From positions 52,983,882 to 53,047,881 of the forward strand of contig CM064430.1 of NCBI GenBank assembly GCA_032690845.1: a DNA stretch of 64,000 bases. The letters run 5' to 3'. Below, piece by piece: positions 9,967 through 20,435 of the stretch. How positions within the stretch are numbered: the first letter of the stretch is position 1; each line of letters starts with the position of its first letter. The stretch comes from Eleusine coracana subsp. coracana. Its lineage: Eukaryota; Streptophyta; Magnoliopsida; Poales; Poaceae. The notes under the pieces are model-generated. The model had not been told where the DNA came from, did no database searches, and saw only the letters and a program-made list of their open reading frames with translations. Made by a program: the position numbers and the translations under genes.

Positions 9967-12215
9967 ATGACTCCTCTATCCTTGCATTTCGTAACACTGT
10001 TTCTCCTCCTCACCCCGATCACACACTCATCAGCTCCCAACCCAGGGCGCAAGAACCACGCAGACCACAAGACCTACATCGTGCATACCGACCACCTGTC
10101 CAAGCCATCCTACTTCTCCAAGCTGGAGCTCTGGTATACGCACATGATCGCAACCCACTCGCCTCGTGCGTCGGCCAACTCCAGCCGCCTCCTGCACGTC
10201 TATGACACCGTCATGCACCGGTGATGAGGCACGACGCATGTCGAGCTCCGCCGGCGTGACTGGCATGTACGAGGACAGGGTGCTCCATACCCATACCACA
10301 AGATCTCCAGCGTTCCTCGGCCTGGACCCCGACTTGGGTGCCTGGAAAGACACAGACTTGGGCGACGGCGTCATCATCGGCTTCGTTGACACCGGCATAT
10401 GGCCCGAGAGTCCGAGCTTCAACGACAATGGTCTCGGCCCCGTCCGGCCGAGTTGGAAGGGCAAGTGCGTCGATGCCGACGACTTACTTCAACGCCAGCT
10501 TATTATGCAACAACAAGCTTGTTGGCGCCAGGGCGTTCGATGCTGCCACGAAGGCCATGGTGGGCTGTGGTGTCCCCTCCCCAAGGGATCGCTCAGGCCA
10601 CGGTACTCACGTGGCGTCGACGGCTGCCGGCTCGGAGGTGTGCAACACCGGCATGCTCGAGTTTGCGCGGGGCACGGCGAGGGGTATTGCGCCCAAGGCA
10701 AGGATCGCCATGTACAAGGCGTACGAATTGAGGTCAGCGAGTATCGTCGCGGCAATCGACGCCGCGGTGAAGGACGGCGTGGACATCCTCTCCATGTCCA
10801 TTGGTGATCCGCCGCCGCCACTACCGTTCCACAGTGACGCGCTCGCCATCGCGGCGTTTGGTGCTGTGCGCGCGGGTGTTCTTGTGGTCCTCTCGGGAGG
10901 CAACGAAGGACCGAAAGAGTCGACGGTGGTTAACGTGGCGCCGTGGATGACCACCGTCGGCGCTGCTACTGTGGACCGGCTGTTCCCTGCCAACCTCATT
11001 CTCGGGGACGGCACGGTTGTCCAAGGACAGTCCCTTTACGCTGTCAAAGCAAACCGCACCACCATGACACCGCTGGTATATAGCCGGTGCACCAGCGACA
11101 AGTATCTGGTGCCCGACAAGATCAAGGGCAAGATAGTCGTGTGCACCGTTGGGACATACCGCGTCCAAGAGGTGATGAATGCCGGTGGATCCGGTCTAGT
11201 TTACATGGATACAACCAGCCAGTCCCGGGATGGTAGCCGGGCCTTGCCCGCCAACATTTCAGCTCTCACTCTCAGCCACACCGCCAGGGAGAGGCTCATG
11301 GCCTACATGGCCTCGTCGCCGTACCCGGTTGCGTGATTCAGCTTTACTTGCGAGCCAATCATCGGAGAGAATCGGGCTCCGATGGTGACTGGCTTCTCGT
11401 CACGGGGACCTAATGCTTTGGTCCCTGAGCTCCAGAAGCCCGACATCATTGCTACGGGTCAAAACATTGTAGCCGCATGGTCTGGCTGGGATGTCCCCCT
11501 GGAGAAAAAGAAGCACAACTACCGATTTGAGTCAGGCACGTCCATGGCATGCCCTCACGTCGCCGGCGTCGCAGCGCTGATCAAGAAGAAGCACCCGAGC
11601 TGGACGCCGGCCATGATACGGTCGGCGCTGATGACCACCGCGGCCACGCTCGACAACACGGACCGGGACATCGTCGACGACGGGGTCACTGACAACTCCG
11701 GTGCTCGGATCGCAACTCCTTTTGCTGCCGGGGCGGGGCACGTCCGCCCACAGCTCGCGCTGGACCCGGGTCTGGTCTACGACGCCGGCCCCCGGGACTA
11801 CGTCGATTTCCTCTGCTCGCTGAATTACAGCAAGGAGGAGCTGCGGCGATTTGCGCCTGGCATGTCCAGCTGCCCGCGAGTGCTCCCCGGTGTCCCTGCC
11901 GGCCTCAACTACCCGTCGTTTGTGGTGATCTTCGACAACGACACCAACGTCCGCACACTGACACGGACGGTGACTCTGGTGTCAGGGAAGGCCGAAACTT
12001 ACAATGTCACCTACGTGGCACCGAAGCTTGTGAAAGTGACCGTCACACCAACGACGCTGGAGTTCAAGAAGCCGAGCGAGAGGAAGAGCTACACTGTCGA
12101 GTTCAGAAGCTTGGCGGAAGGAAACAACACGACCACATCGGACTTCGGGTACATCAGCTGGGAGAACAAGGAGCATCTGGTGAGGAGTCCCGTGGCCTTC
12201 CAGTGGAAGACCTGA
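9967..12215 (+). pseudogene. Subtilisin-like serine protease (subtilase, S8 family), disrupted
   Basis: Intronless plant subtilase layout: signal peptide (MTPLSLHFVTLFLLLTP), inhibitor I9 prodomain (HKTYIVHTDHLSKPS..LLHVYDTVMH), peptidase S8, then the protease-associated and fibronectin-III-like C-terminal parts. All catalytic motifs are readable: Asp in FVDTGIWPESPSF, His in SGHGTHVASTAAG, Asn in LSGGNEGP, Ser in SGTSMACPHVAG. Three lesions break it. The prodomain frame shifts near 10222, where the sequence after VMH is deleted and the frame resumes as DEARRMSSSAGVTG. One extra T near 10490 shifts the frame before YFNASLLCNN. A TGA at 11334-11336 replaces the serine codon expected in VASFSF. 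Such proteases act in the apoplast. The intact TATA box and readable motifs suggest recent inactivation. Compensating introns look unlikely because no GT-AG pairs restore the frame. Confidence 0.85.
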
Positions 12216-14000
12216 TGGAATCTTGTAGGACGCAAATAGTCGCTTCTGACGAAGCTGTGTGTTCATGAGCGTCAAATGCAACCGAAAGGAGTAGGATATG
12301 TGTGATTCCGATGAGTGTTTTATTGCTTTGAAACTGTAAGAGATGTATTGTTTTTTCATAGTTATTTACACGCGCGACTTGCAGTAGTGTAAGAAAAGAC
12401 ATGGATCTATCTGATGATGCTTTGTTGTGTGCTTTGTTTATTGATCATGAAAAATTCAGGATCTTCTGTTGTTTCAGTTATTTGCTTTGTGGCATCTCTT
12501 GCAAGGCATCGAAGTTCTGTTCGGTACGAGACGTGAGCCGGGAAGACACGTTGATCAAGGTCCATACGACCATATGCACGCCATCTCTTTCCGGCCGGTG
12601 GCAAGATTAGCAGGAACAATGAACATTTACTGGCACGTTCTCTAGCCGTGTACGCGAACACCAAGACTTGTCATCATCGTGCGTTATCGTTGCTCGCTTC
12701 TATTCACTAGAAGCCACATCCTTCTGGATCTCGATAGCCATCCGTAGCCACCAAGGCCTATGGTACCCAGCACGTCCCCATGGTAAGAGGAATGGCATCG
12801 TCACGGAGGATCCGCCGCTACGGCATTTTTTTTACGGCCGCTAAAGAGCCTTTTTGTGATAGTGAGTTCAACGTCTCAGCGTGTTCGCGGCGCAGCGGAA
12901 CCTTTGGGCAACCTGGCGGAGGTGGAATACCTCGAAGACAGCAGGAGGGGCTTCGATGATTGGCATGGGTTATGGCTCGTCGGGATGAAACGAAATAACA
13001 GGATCTTCAACAAAAAACATTAATCAAGGCGTGGAGCTGGCGAACTGGAATGAAGAGGAAAGGCCGCAGCTGGATTCAAGCAGGAAACATAGCCTTCTCA
13101 GAATCTGTATAGTAGCCAGAAGCCCAGAATACTTCCTCTTTATACTTTGTTTTAGGTCGTGTTCTAAGGCCTTGGCTCACTGCAGGAAATCCCATAGTTG
13201 CCTAGTGTCTAGACCACTCGGCAAAGAGAACTAGGTAAACATCTTATTGGCAAAGAGGCTTTTGTTGAGTATTGTTTTACGGGTATTTAGCAAACCCTTT
13301 GCCGAGTGTTAGATTGACTCACGGCAAAAAAAAGAAAGGTGACTGTGGCCTGACGAGGGGAGGGGATGGTGATGGCGCTAACCATAGTCCATATATCTAC
13401 TCTCTCCGTTTTACAATCTAAATATTTGGAGCATTTAAATTTTTTCTAATAATGTAAGCATTACTACGGATAAGAAAAATATGATAGTTGACGCGTGGGT
13501 GAGGAGTTAGTGTGTTGAGCTAAATTGTGGGGTATATCTGATTTTCCTTATTTTGGCTATTTTTTTAGTGGGATTTTAGGAATCCTTACATAAAGAAACA
13601 GGGAGCAGCACACTAACTAGTATTAGAGCATCTCCAAGAGATCCCTAAAATGCCACTATGTAAAGGTGGGGTAAGGGTTTGGAGGTTTTCTCGACCTACG
13701 TGAGAAGGTCTTCTTCTTAACAAAAATGACCGGGGCAGTTTTACCCCCCGCAGATCGAATTTTTTTCTAAGAGATCCTCAAAATCTATTCCTAAATCAAA
13801 TTATAGGGATTTAATAGAAAAATCAACCTCCAACAGTTTCCTTAAACATCTCCTTATTTTTATTAATTAAATCCCTAAAACAACCTCAATCTTAGGTAAA
13901 ACAAGATAAGAAATTAGGATGCTCAGTCCCTCTCGTCCCGTGTTGGCGGCAATTTTGGCGCCATTCTTCCCCCGGCAAAACACGGAGCTCGCCTGAGCCC
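12216..14000. other. Intergenic region with CACTA-type debris and no gene
   Basis: No supported CDS. The 3' end of the subtilase transcript should lie within the first ~200 bp. 13190-13330 carries CACTA-type motifs (listed separately). From 13625 an AGCATCTCCAA word resembles Tourist/Harbinger ends, but I could not find its partner. Confidence 0.5.
13190..13330. mobile_element. CACTA-like transposon fragment
   Basis: Contains CCACTCGGCAAAGAG and CCTTTGCCGAGTGTT, subterminal words common in grass CACTA elements, in inverted relation to each other. No intact CACTA terminus is visible. Confidence 0.5.
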
Positions 14001-14039
14001 GCATGGCAAAACACGACCACACCTCCTCGGGCCGTGCCG

Positions 14040-14470
14040 GCCCCGCTCCTCCTCAGGCCAGCGTTGCCTCCGCTCCTCCTCGGGCCAGGGCCACCCCCGC
14101 TCCTCCTCCGGTAGCGGCTTCCTCCGCTCGTCCTCGGGCCGCGCCGCCTCCCCTCCTCCTCGGGTGGCGCCGCCCCAGCTCGTCCTCCGGCCGGCGTGCC
14201 CCTGCTCCTCCTCCGTACGACGAACCCCCGCTCCTCCTCCGGACGACGCCCCGCCTCCGCTTCACATCCTCGGGACGCGCCCCCGCTCCTCCTCCGGACG
14301 ATACGCCACCCATGCTCCTCCTCCGGACGACACGCCGCCTCCTTTGCTCCTCCTCGGGACGCGCTGCCTCCGCTCCTCCTTGGGCCGCGCCGCCTCCGCT
14401 CCTCCTCCGGCTAGCGCTCCCCTGCTCCTCCTCGGGCCGCACCGCCTCCGCTCCTCCTCCGGACTCCTGC
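14040..14470. repeat. GC-rich minisatellite of GCTCCTCC units
   Basis: Repeats of GCTCCTCCTCGGGCC and GCTCCTCCTCCGGAC, with variable spacing, fill about 430 bp. Several frames stay open on both strands because of the repeat (Pro/Ser/Ala-rich on plus, Glu/Gly/Arg-rich on minus). I do not call a gene here. Confidence 0.75.
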
Positions 14471-15067
14471 AACGTTGCCTCGCTCGTGCCATCGCCGTGT
14501 CATCGTCGACCTGCTCTGCACTTCGCTTCTCTGCTTATCAGAGAGCGATGAGTATAAAATGTAGACTTAAAATCTTCTGTATCCAGATTCAGTCTTGCAT
14601 GTAGCTGAATCAATTCTTGTTGAACCAAATCGTGAGCCAATCTAGCTGAACCCAATTCATAAATGTAAATGTATTGTTCTAGATGTTGTGCATAGTGAAA
14701 TTTAGGTATCCTGTTGTGAGCAATATGATGATTTTCATGTCCTCTGTCATGAACCTGAGTTTTGGTCCTTTCTTGACAGTCCTTAGTGATTAATATTTCT
14801 TTGTAATAGCTCTCAAGTACGTAGTATCCTTTAAACCTTACAATGGCTTAGCATTTTTCCTTTGCGTGGTAGTGATGTTGGTAACAGGAAGTGGACTATG
14901 AAGTAGTTCCCAAGAATGTACACTTGTAGGCTTTGCATACATCTGCTAATTAGTTCAAGAATGTGTTTTCTTGTACAATGGTTGTTCTTTCAGAATTAAC
15001 CTGGCATGGTTTTTAATGTCAAATTGTCTGTTGTATAATGTCTTGATCATTGCAGGCACTTATAACA

Positions 15068-15145
15068 ATGGCATCACAGGGCTTCTTTATGGGCATGATG
15101 AATGAAATGGCATCACAGGGCTTCTTTATGGGCATGATGAATGAA
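15068..15145 (+). repeat. Perfect 39-nt tandem duplication
   Basis: The 13 codons starting ATGGCATCACAGGG occur twice in a row (15068-15106, 15107-15145), keeping the frame MASQGFFMGMMNE. Confidence 0.95.
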
Positions 15146-15958
15146 ACTCTGGAACACAATGGGACGGAGTGGGATGGTTTAGGTAGTCCTCCAGAAGAGC
15201 AGACTATATGCAATACTCCCACAACACAAGTGAGTAAGAAAACAAGAAACAAGAATTTCAGTGAGACATAAGATCTAGCACTTGTCAGAATTTCGTTGGG
15301 TACAAGTACTAATGTAATTCTAGGAACCAATCAAAAGTGTGGTGCCTTTTAGACAAGGGTTCATAATTTCTACCATTCTGAGGATGGAATCATAGTACTG
15401 CATACCCCTAACTCATTATCACATCGATTGGACCACTATTCAAGAGTGTGTTAATAAGTTTTGTGGCTGTTTGGTTACTATTGAGGATAGAAATCAAAGT
15501 GGGAAGACATTTGAAAACAAGGTATGACATACATACATCATACTACTTTGTTCATGGTTCACTATATCTCATTTTATAATCATGGCCTAATTATTTTGTT
15601 CAGCTTATGGATGCTTGCACTTTATACAAGGAAGAAGATAAAGAACACAAGTCTTTTCAGTTGTTGCATTGCTGGAATTTATTAAAACATGAACCAAAGT
15701 GGCATGACAAGATGACTCAATTGACAACTACTAAATCATCTCAACCAAAACACAAGGCTTCTACTGATTCTATCATAAAAATAAACATAAATTTATTAAT
15801 TAAAAATGCTATTATGAAATTACCATCAAAATATGGACTAGTAGTCAGTAAAACTCCTCTTTTTGGGCTGCCCCCTAAACGATTTTTGGGAGCTTTTTTA
15901 GGAATAGTTCAACCATTTGTACATAAGTCTAACATACATTCAACCAAGAATAGTTACT
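15068..15958 (+). pseudogene. PIF/Harbinger ORF1-type (Myb/SANT, NAM-associated) remnant
   Basis: Scattered frames resemble the DNA-binding ORF1 protein of PIF/Harbinger transposons and its domesticated NAM-associated relatives. A first piece runs from MASQGFFMGMMNE. A segment at about 15430-15520 reads LSHRLDHYSRVC in one frame and, in the useful frame, a stretch equivalent to STIQECVNKFCG and NQSGKTFENK. The third piece (15607-15720) contains LYKEEDKEHKSFQLLHCW and PKWHDKM, the conserved end of this domain. The frames are not continuous and no transposase lies nearby. An internal 39-nt duplication at 15068-15145 repeats the N-terminal part. I infer a decayed transposon gene rather than a working host gene. 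Confidence 0.6.
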
Positions 15959-16443
15959 AGTATATATTTCAGGTATACTATTGTTATTAAAAGGTATCAA
16001 AAAGAAGTAATGGTAGTTGAGTGATTTTTTCTATTGAAAAAGTCAAATTATTATTAGAATTAATACTATGGTTATACGACAATATGGTTCATGAATTGAG
16101 CATCCATTTCAGATCCAATTTGCTTGCCGCCTCATAGGCATGGACGTCGTGGTGGATTGAGAATTAACCTAGCTATTCTCCATGGCACAAGCGAATTAAC
16201 CAAAAGAAATACTTTTACTCCAAAACTACCCTGAATAAAGTCCTTCTAGCTAACACATGTTCTGTAAACTGGACTGTTTTAATTTCCTGCTTTAGTAGTT
16301 GTGGTATTGTTTGGCATAGATCATTACTCCCACATATAACTGATCGCCAAAAATCACGTCAAAAGGGACATGATTTTAATAGGCACCCAATAAATCCATA
16401 CTACATTGCATTACATTAGTCAATCTGAAACCAACCCCAACGC

Positions 16444-16450
16444 TATATAA
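16444..16450 (+). promoter_or_regulatory. TATA box of the cystatin locus
   Basis: TATATAA, 105 bp before the ATG at 16549. Confidence 0.6.
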
Positions 16451-16548
16451 GTGTCCCTAGATGCCATGTACCATCACCACAACAAAACTACATCAATCTC
16501 AAAGATAGAATTCATTGTTTCTCTAAGCAGTCACTGCAAGCAAAAATC

Positions 16549-16898
16549 ATGAGAACCGCGTTCCTCTTAGTCGCTGGTGTCATAGCAATTTATGTCGTTA
16601 CCACACCCACCATGACGGATCCAGTGAGTATCAACAGCAGATACATCCGGGAACTTGGACAGTGGGCCGGGAACTTGGACAGTGGGCAGTAACAGAGCAC
16701 AACAAGCAGACACACGATGAGATCAAGTTCAAAAAAGTGGTGGGTGGCTTTAGTAGTATTCTGGGAGGGTTAGACGATTACTACGACCTCGTCATTGATG
16801 CTTGGGACAACGGTGGAAAAGATGCCAGGTACAACGCAACGGTGGGCGTGAAGGATGCTTACGAAAAAACTCTTTTAGTCTTTGAACGGTGGGACTGA
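16549..16898 (+). pseudogene. Cystatin-like cysteine protease inhibitor, frameshifted by a tandem duplication
   Basis: The ATG at 16549 starts a signal peptide (MRTAFLLVAGVIAIYVV) followed by RYIRELGQWA. The frame then hits TAA at 16690. In the next frame the protein continues as LGQWAVTEHNKQ...FKKVVGG...YDLVIDAWD...YEKTLLVFERWD. LGQWAVTEHNK fits the plant cystatin helix motif ([LVI]-[AG]-[RKQ]-[FYW]-[AS]-[VI]-x-E-[HY]-N). The QxVxG loop is degenerate (SSILG), while the C-terminal Trp survives (ERW). Cystatins inhibit papain-type proteases. The cause of the break is a perfect 20-nt tandem duplication (16648-16687); with one copy the frame would be continuous. TATA box and AATAATAAA polyA-like words (~16938) are in place. 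Confidence 0.8.
16648..16687 (+). repeat. Perfect 20-nt tandem duplication in the cystatin locus
   Basis: CGGGAACTTGGACAGTGGGC occurs twice back to back (16648-16667, 16668-16687). Because 20 is not a multiple of three, it shifts the cystatin frame. Confidence 0.95.
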
Positions 16899-16949
16899 TG
16901 ATTGGTATGATCATGTTAGTTGCCATTATTTGGAAAGTAATAATAAATG

Positions 16950-18140
16950 ATGTCAAGTTTGCTTTTTGATCTGTACGTGTTTTATCGTCAGACTTAATTT
17001 GGTGATTATATAATAATAACTGTTCTTGTAATCAAAAAATAAAAAATACAAGGCCAAAATACACATCTAAGGCCATGTGTGAAGCTACATGTAAGGTTTT
17101 AGAGCCCAGAAACAACGCCAAAGCCTGGCTGAAGAAAGAACTATGGCCGTTTGTCGGAGGCCTGCTAATCACCAGTTCGCATTCGGCACGTCTTCAGCCT
17201 GACTACTTGTAGTTGTAGCCCCTCATTTGTCCTTAAAAAAATGGACTTGCTAATTTTCAACTGTCTGAAAGTTAGAGAAACTTTCAGTCACCTCTTTAAG
17301 TTATTAAATCTACATCTAATAATTTATAATTATTATACAAATAATACTATAAAAGAAAAATTAAAACACAAAGTAACAAACCATTGACTGAAAGCTTTCA
17401 GCTGAATTGAAAACTAGAAAATATGAAAAAAAAAAGTTGTAGAGCCTCATTAGTTTTTTTTTTTTTTTTGAGATTGCGCCTCATTAGTTTGATGGCTAGA
17501 AGCCTAACAATCACAAGTCACGCAGACGTGTTCACATTGTTGCGCTAAAAAGAACAGTGTAGTAAATGATGAGCTGTAATGTACGAGAAATTCTCAACGC
17601 TGATCGTGCTCAGCATGGGCGTCGCCGGATGCATGCCGTTCTTGCTGCTCAGCGACGTCACGCCGACACATTCCCCGGCATCGTCCCACACAGAAAAAGA
17701 AAGAGCGTGGAGCCCCGGCCCAACCTGTAAGTCCGCTAATGTAAAGCGAAGAGTTGAGCCTGAACTGGCGAACCACCGAAGTCAATTTCGTAACCATACT
17801 TACTACAGCTAACACGTGTCCTGAGCTGGGTACCACCTGCTCCATGACAGTATGGAACAGCAGTAGAATTATTTCTACTGTATATTTTAGTTGACGGCCT
17901 TTTTGCTTCTTTATTTGAAAGCTCTTTGACAAACAGAAATGTGTGCTAATTTTTAAGTCAGCCCTGTAGTGTTTTGTTGTGCGCCACCATATTATAGATG
18001 TCATATTCTAGTATACTACGCCAGTGGCACACAAATCGACAGGGACCTTTGGCGCTTCGGAGATCGGTGCACACACGAAGAGTTAGCACCGCAGAAATCA
18101 AAACGCACTGTGACGATACAGATCGCTAGTTAATTAAAGC
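16950..18140. other. Intergenic region without a supported gene
   Basis: Contains a weak hairpin-like element at about 17250-17415, where the ends TTTTCAACTGTCTGAAAG and (reverse complemented) TTTTCAATTCAGCTGAAAG mirror each other. It also has a T run at 17453-17470. A 77-codon open frame at 17579 resembles no family I know. Confidence 0.45.
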
Positions 18141-18226
18141 GTGCGTGACCTATATCAACACACGCAGATCGCTGGTTACCAATCACAGCGATCCAGGCGT
18201 ACGGGCCAATACCCACACCACCGGAG

Positions 18227-18583
18227 ATGAACCCATCGGCCGGCGCGGCGGCGTCACGTCCGGACGGCAAGGAAGAAGAGGACCGGAAACCGGTGATCAA
18301 ACCCGGCGTGCACCTGACGCTCAAGGTGCAGGACACGGCGGGGCGCATGCTCGTGCGCACCGTGCGGAGGACCGAGAAGCTGCAGGCGCTGATGGACGCC
18401 TACTACGCCATCGTGCCGGACGTTGCGTACGGCACGGGCAGGTTCCTGTACGACGGCGGGCGGCTGGCCGGGTGGCAGACGCCGGCGGAGCTGGGCATGG
18501 CCGACGAGGACGAGATCGACTTCTTCACCGAGCTCATGGGTGGCGGACGGGCTGGCGCTGCTGGACCACCGGCGGCCGCGTAG
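18227..18583 (+). CDS. SUMO-like protein with di-glycine and C-terminal tail (118 aa)
   Basis: Intact single-exon frame. Residues 1-25 form a loose, charged N-terminal extension. Residues 28-104 are a SUMO-type ubiquitin fold: VHLTLKVQDTAGR, VRTVRRTEKLQALMDAYY, GRFLYDGGRLAGWQTPAELGM, DEDEIDFFTELM. In canonical SUMO a C-terminal GG is exposed by SUMO proteases and joined to target lysines. Here GGG at 105-107 is followed by an 11-residue Ala/Pro/Gly tail, so processing and conjugation are at least formally possible. This is the only intact member in the window with GG. FLYDGGRL replaces the usual FLFDGRRL, and the loop after the helix is longer than in canonical SUMO. It is probably a SUMO variant rather than SUMO1/2. 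A TATA-like CTATATC lies at ~18150 and AATAAA at 18712. Confidence 0.8.
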   Translation: MNPSAGAAASRPDGKEEEDRKPVIKPGVHLTLKVQDTAGRMLVRTVRRTEKLQALMDAYYAIVPDVAYGTGRFLYDGGRLAGWQTPAELGMADEDEIDFFTELMGGGRAGAAGPPAAA

Positions 18584-18711
18584 CTTGATTGCTGGTCGTC
18601 GTCGTCGTGCAGGGGCGTGGTGCAGGGCAAGAACAGTGTGCTAGTGGCTGGTTTACCAGTGCCGTGCTAATGTCTGAATCTGATAGTTATGCATCGTGAT
18701 ATGATGGTTGC

Positions 18712-18717
18712 AATAAA
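18712..18717 (+). promoter_or_regulatory. Likely poly(A) signal of the SUMO-like gene
   Basis: AATAAA, 129 bp after the stop codon, in an AT-rich stretch. Confidence 0.45.
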
Positions 18718-19365
18718 TTATACTATGTTGTGAATGTTCTCAGTACCTGAGTACCTCATGGTCATGTGTGAGACTATGATTTGAAATTTCTGGTCAGGAT
18801 TTATTTCTATGATGAAAACATATGACGTGGTCGCCCTAACCATATCATATCGATGCCGCTTTTCCGCCTTGGAAATGTCACTAAAAATAAAAATACTATT
18901 GTGGACCTTGAGCTCATTGTAATGGTGGCCAAGGGAAGTACGTAGTACTAGATCGTTTGGTGGTTGTTTATATGTAGGATTTTGTTTTGGTATTTGCTCC
19001 TTTTTTCTAGTACTACATAGTTTTAAGAGCTATATACTACATCTTTTCTTTTCGATGTAGAGGCTGGGAAAAGTCATGTGAGAAATCAACTAACTGCGCT
19101 GTATAATAAGATGAATCTATATGGTTTAATGGCCATGCCACCGCCGTCACTTTTGTGTACATAGGGATGACTGCAGAAGTCAAGATGATTCGTGATTAAC
19201 TGCCTCCATAAAAATGGACGATATTTAATCTGAAGCGGATATGCTTAAGTTTGGGTGCGGGAACTATAAGCCTATTATTTCTAGTGAGGGTTTCATTTTA
19301 TTATTTTCAAAACTATCATACTACTTTTAGTGCAAATTTATAGTGTCAATGAAACCCCTCTCTAA

Positions 19366-20062
19366 GATCAGTCTCAATAGGAGTTTTATTCATTTTAAAC
19401 GAGATATCACATGAGCAAAAAAAGAAGTGACATGACATCGTAATTAAGATGAAAGAGAGAAATAGATTTATTATGATGAAACTCATTTGACACTATTTCA
19501 TATGCATGATACTACATAAAACTCCCACTGAGAGCAAAGAGTTTTATCTTAATATATTTTAACCAATCTCAATGCAATAATTTATTGCTATGACTTGTCT
19601 ATGAAATGATGATCTTAAACTATACATTGAGAGAGACAATTTAATCTGTGAAATCGAACATCTAAATCTGACATGACACTTTTGAAAAGAGTGAAATAAA
19701 ACTAAGGATTGAGTCTCAATGTATAGTTTTATTTTACTATTCTCAAGAGTGTCACATCAGATTTAGACTTTTGATTTGATAAATGAAACTACCTCTCTCA
19801 GTGCATAATTTCATTTCATGGTTTCATAAAGAAGCTATAACATTAAATTATTATATTAAGATTGGTCAAAATAAGTTACAATGAAACCTTTTGCTCTTAA
19901 TGGAAATTTCAATAGAGTTTCATGCATATAAAATTATGTTAAATGACTTTCGTCCTAATGAAAACCCATTTCATCTCTTTCATCTTAATTACTTTGTCAT
20001 ATCATCATTTTAGTTGATATGATGTCTTATTTAATACTTATGAAACTCCCATTGAGATTGTC
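19366..20062. mobile_element. Two Tourist-like MITEs in head-to-head inverted arrangement
   Basis: The left arm (19366-~19714), reverse complemented, aligns with the right arm (~19715-20062) over most of its length. Shared blocks include GTCA(T/C)(G/A)TCAGATTTAGA, AATAAATTATT/TTAAATTATT and TTTCATCTTAATTAC. The outer ends are GATCAGTCTCAATAGG and (reverse complemented) GACAATCTCAATGGG, next to TAA/TTA. Same family as 7117-7407. The ~350-bp arms could fold into a long hairpin if transcribed. Confidence 0.7.
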
Positions 20063-20187
20063 TTAATGCATAGTTTTATTGTTGATGTTTTCTATACTTG
20101 TTTCAGGCATTTAATCTTTGCATAGTATTAATCAAACTCTTAACAATGTTACATCATCAAAATTGTGACAATGTATAGGTCCATGTG

Positions 20188-20190
<3 letters not shown>

Positions 20191-20242
<52 letters not shown>
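20191..20242. repeat. (CT)26 microsatellite
   Basis: Fifty-two uninterrupted CT bases. Confidence 0.95.
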
Positions 20243-20246
<4 letters not shown>

Positions 20247-20435
20247 AATATGTCACATCATCAAAATTGTTTAAATGACAACTAATTTAAGAAAAATAAA
20301 GCTTACAGTGGGAGTAGCCTAAATTGTGTAACATGTGCTTCTAAGGTGTGGGTGGGACACTTACCAGATTTTGGTTGCATGGGTGAGTGAAATTGGGATT
20401 GAATCTCAAATTTTAATTGTATTTTTTCTTAAATT

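Noticed and set aside
9967..12215. Introns, rather than frameshifts, between the subtilase pieces
   Set aside because: The breaks are single-base or very short changes with protein continuity on both sides, and no GT-AG pair restores the frame. The nonsense change lies within one frame.
13398..13605. Stowaway-like MITE starting CTCTCTCCGTTTTAC
   Set aside because: The right end (AAACAGGGAGCAG) lacks the matching TA duplication and the inverted ends agree poorly.
14003..14551. 182-codon Pro/Ser/Ala-rich frame
   Set aside because: Coincides with the minisatellite; other frames and the opposite strand are equally open and no domain is visible.
17579..17812. 77-codon frame with a hydrophobic start, possible secreted peptide
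   Set aside because: No family, no promoter or splice evidence, and the minus strand is open as well.
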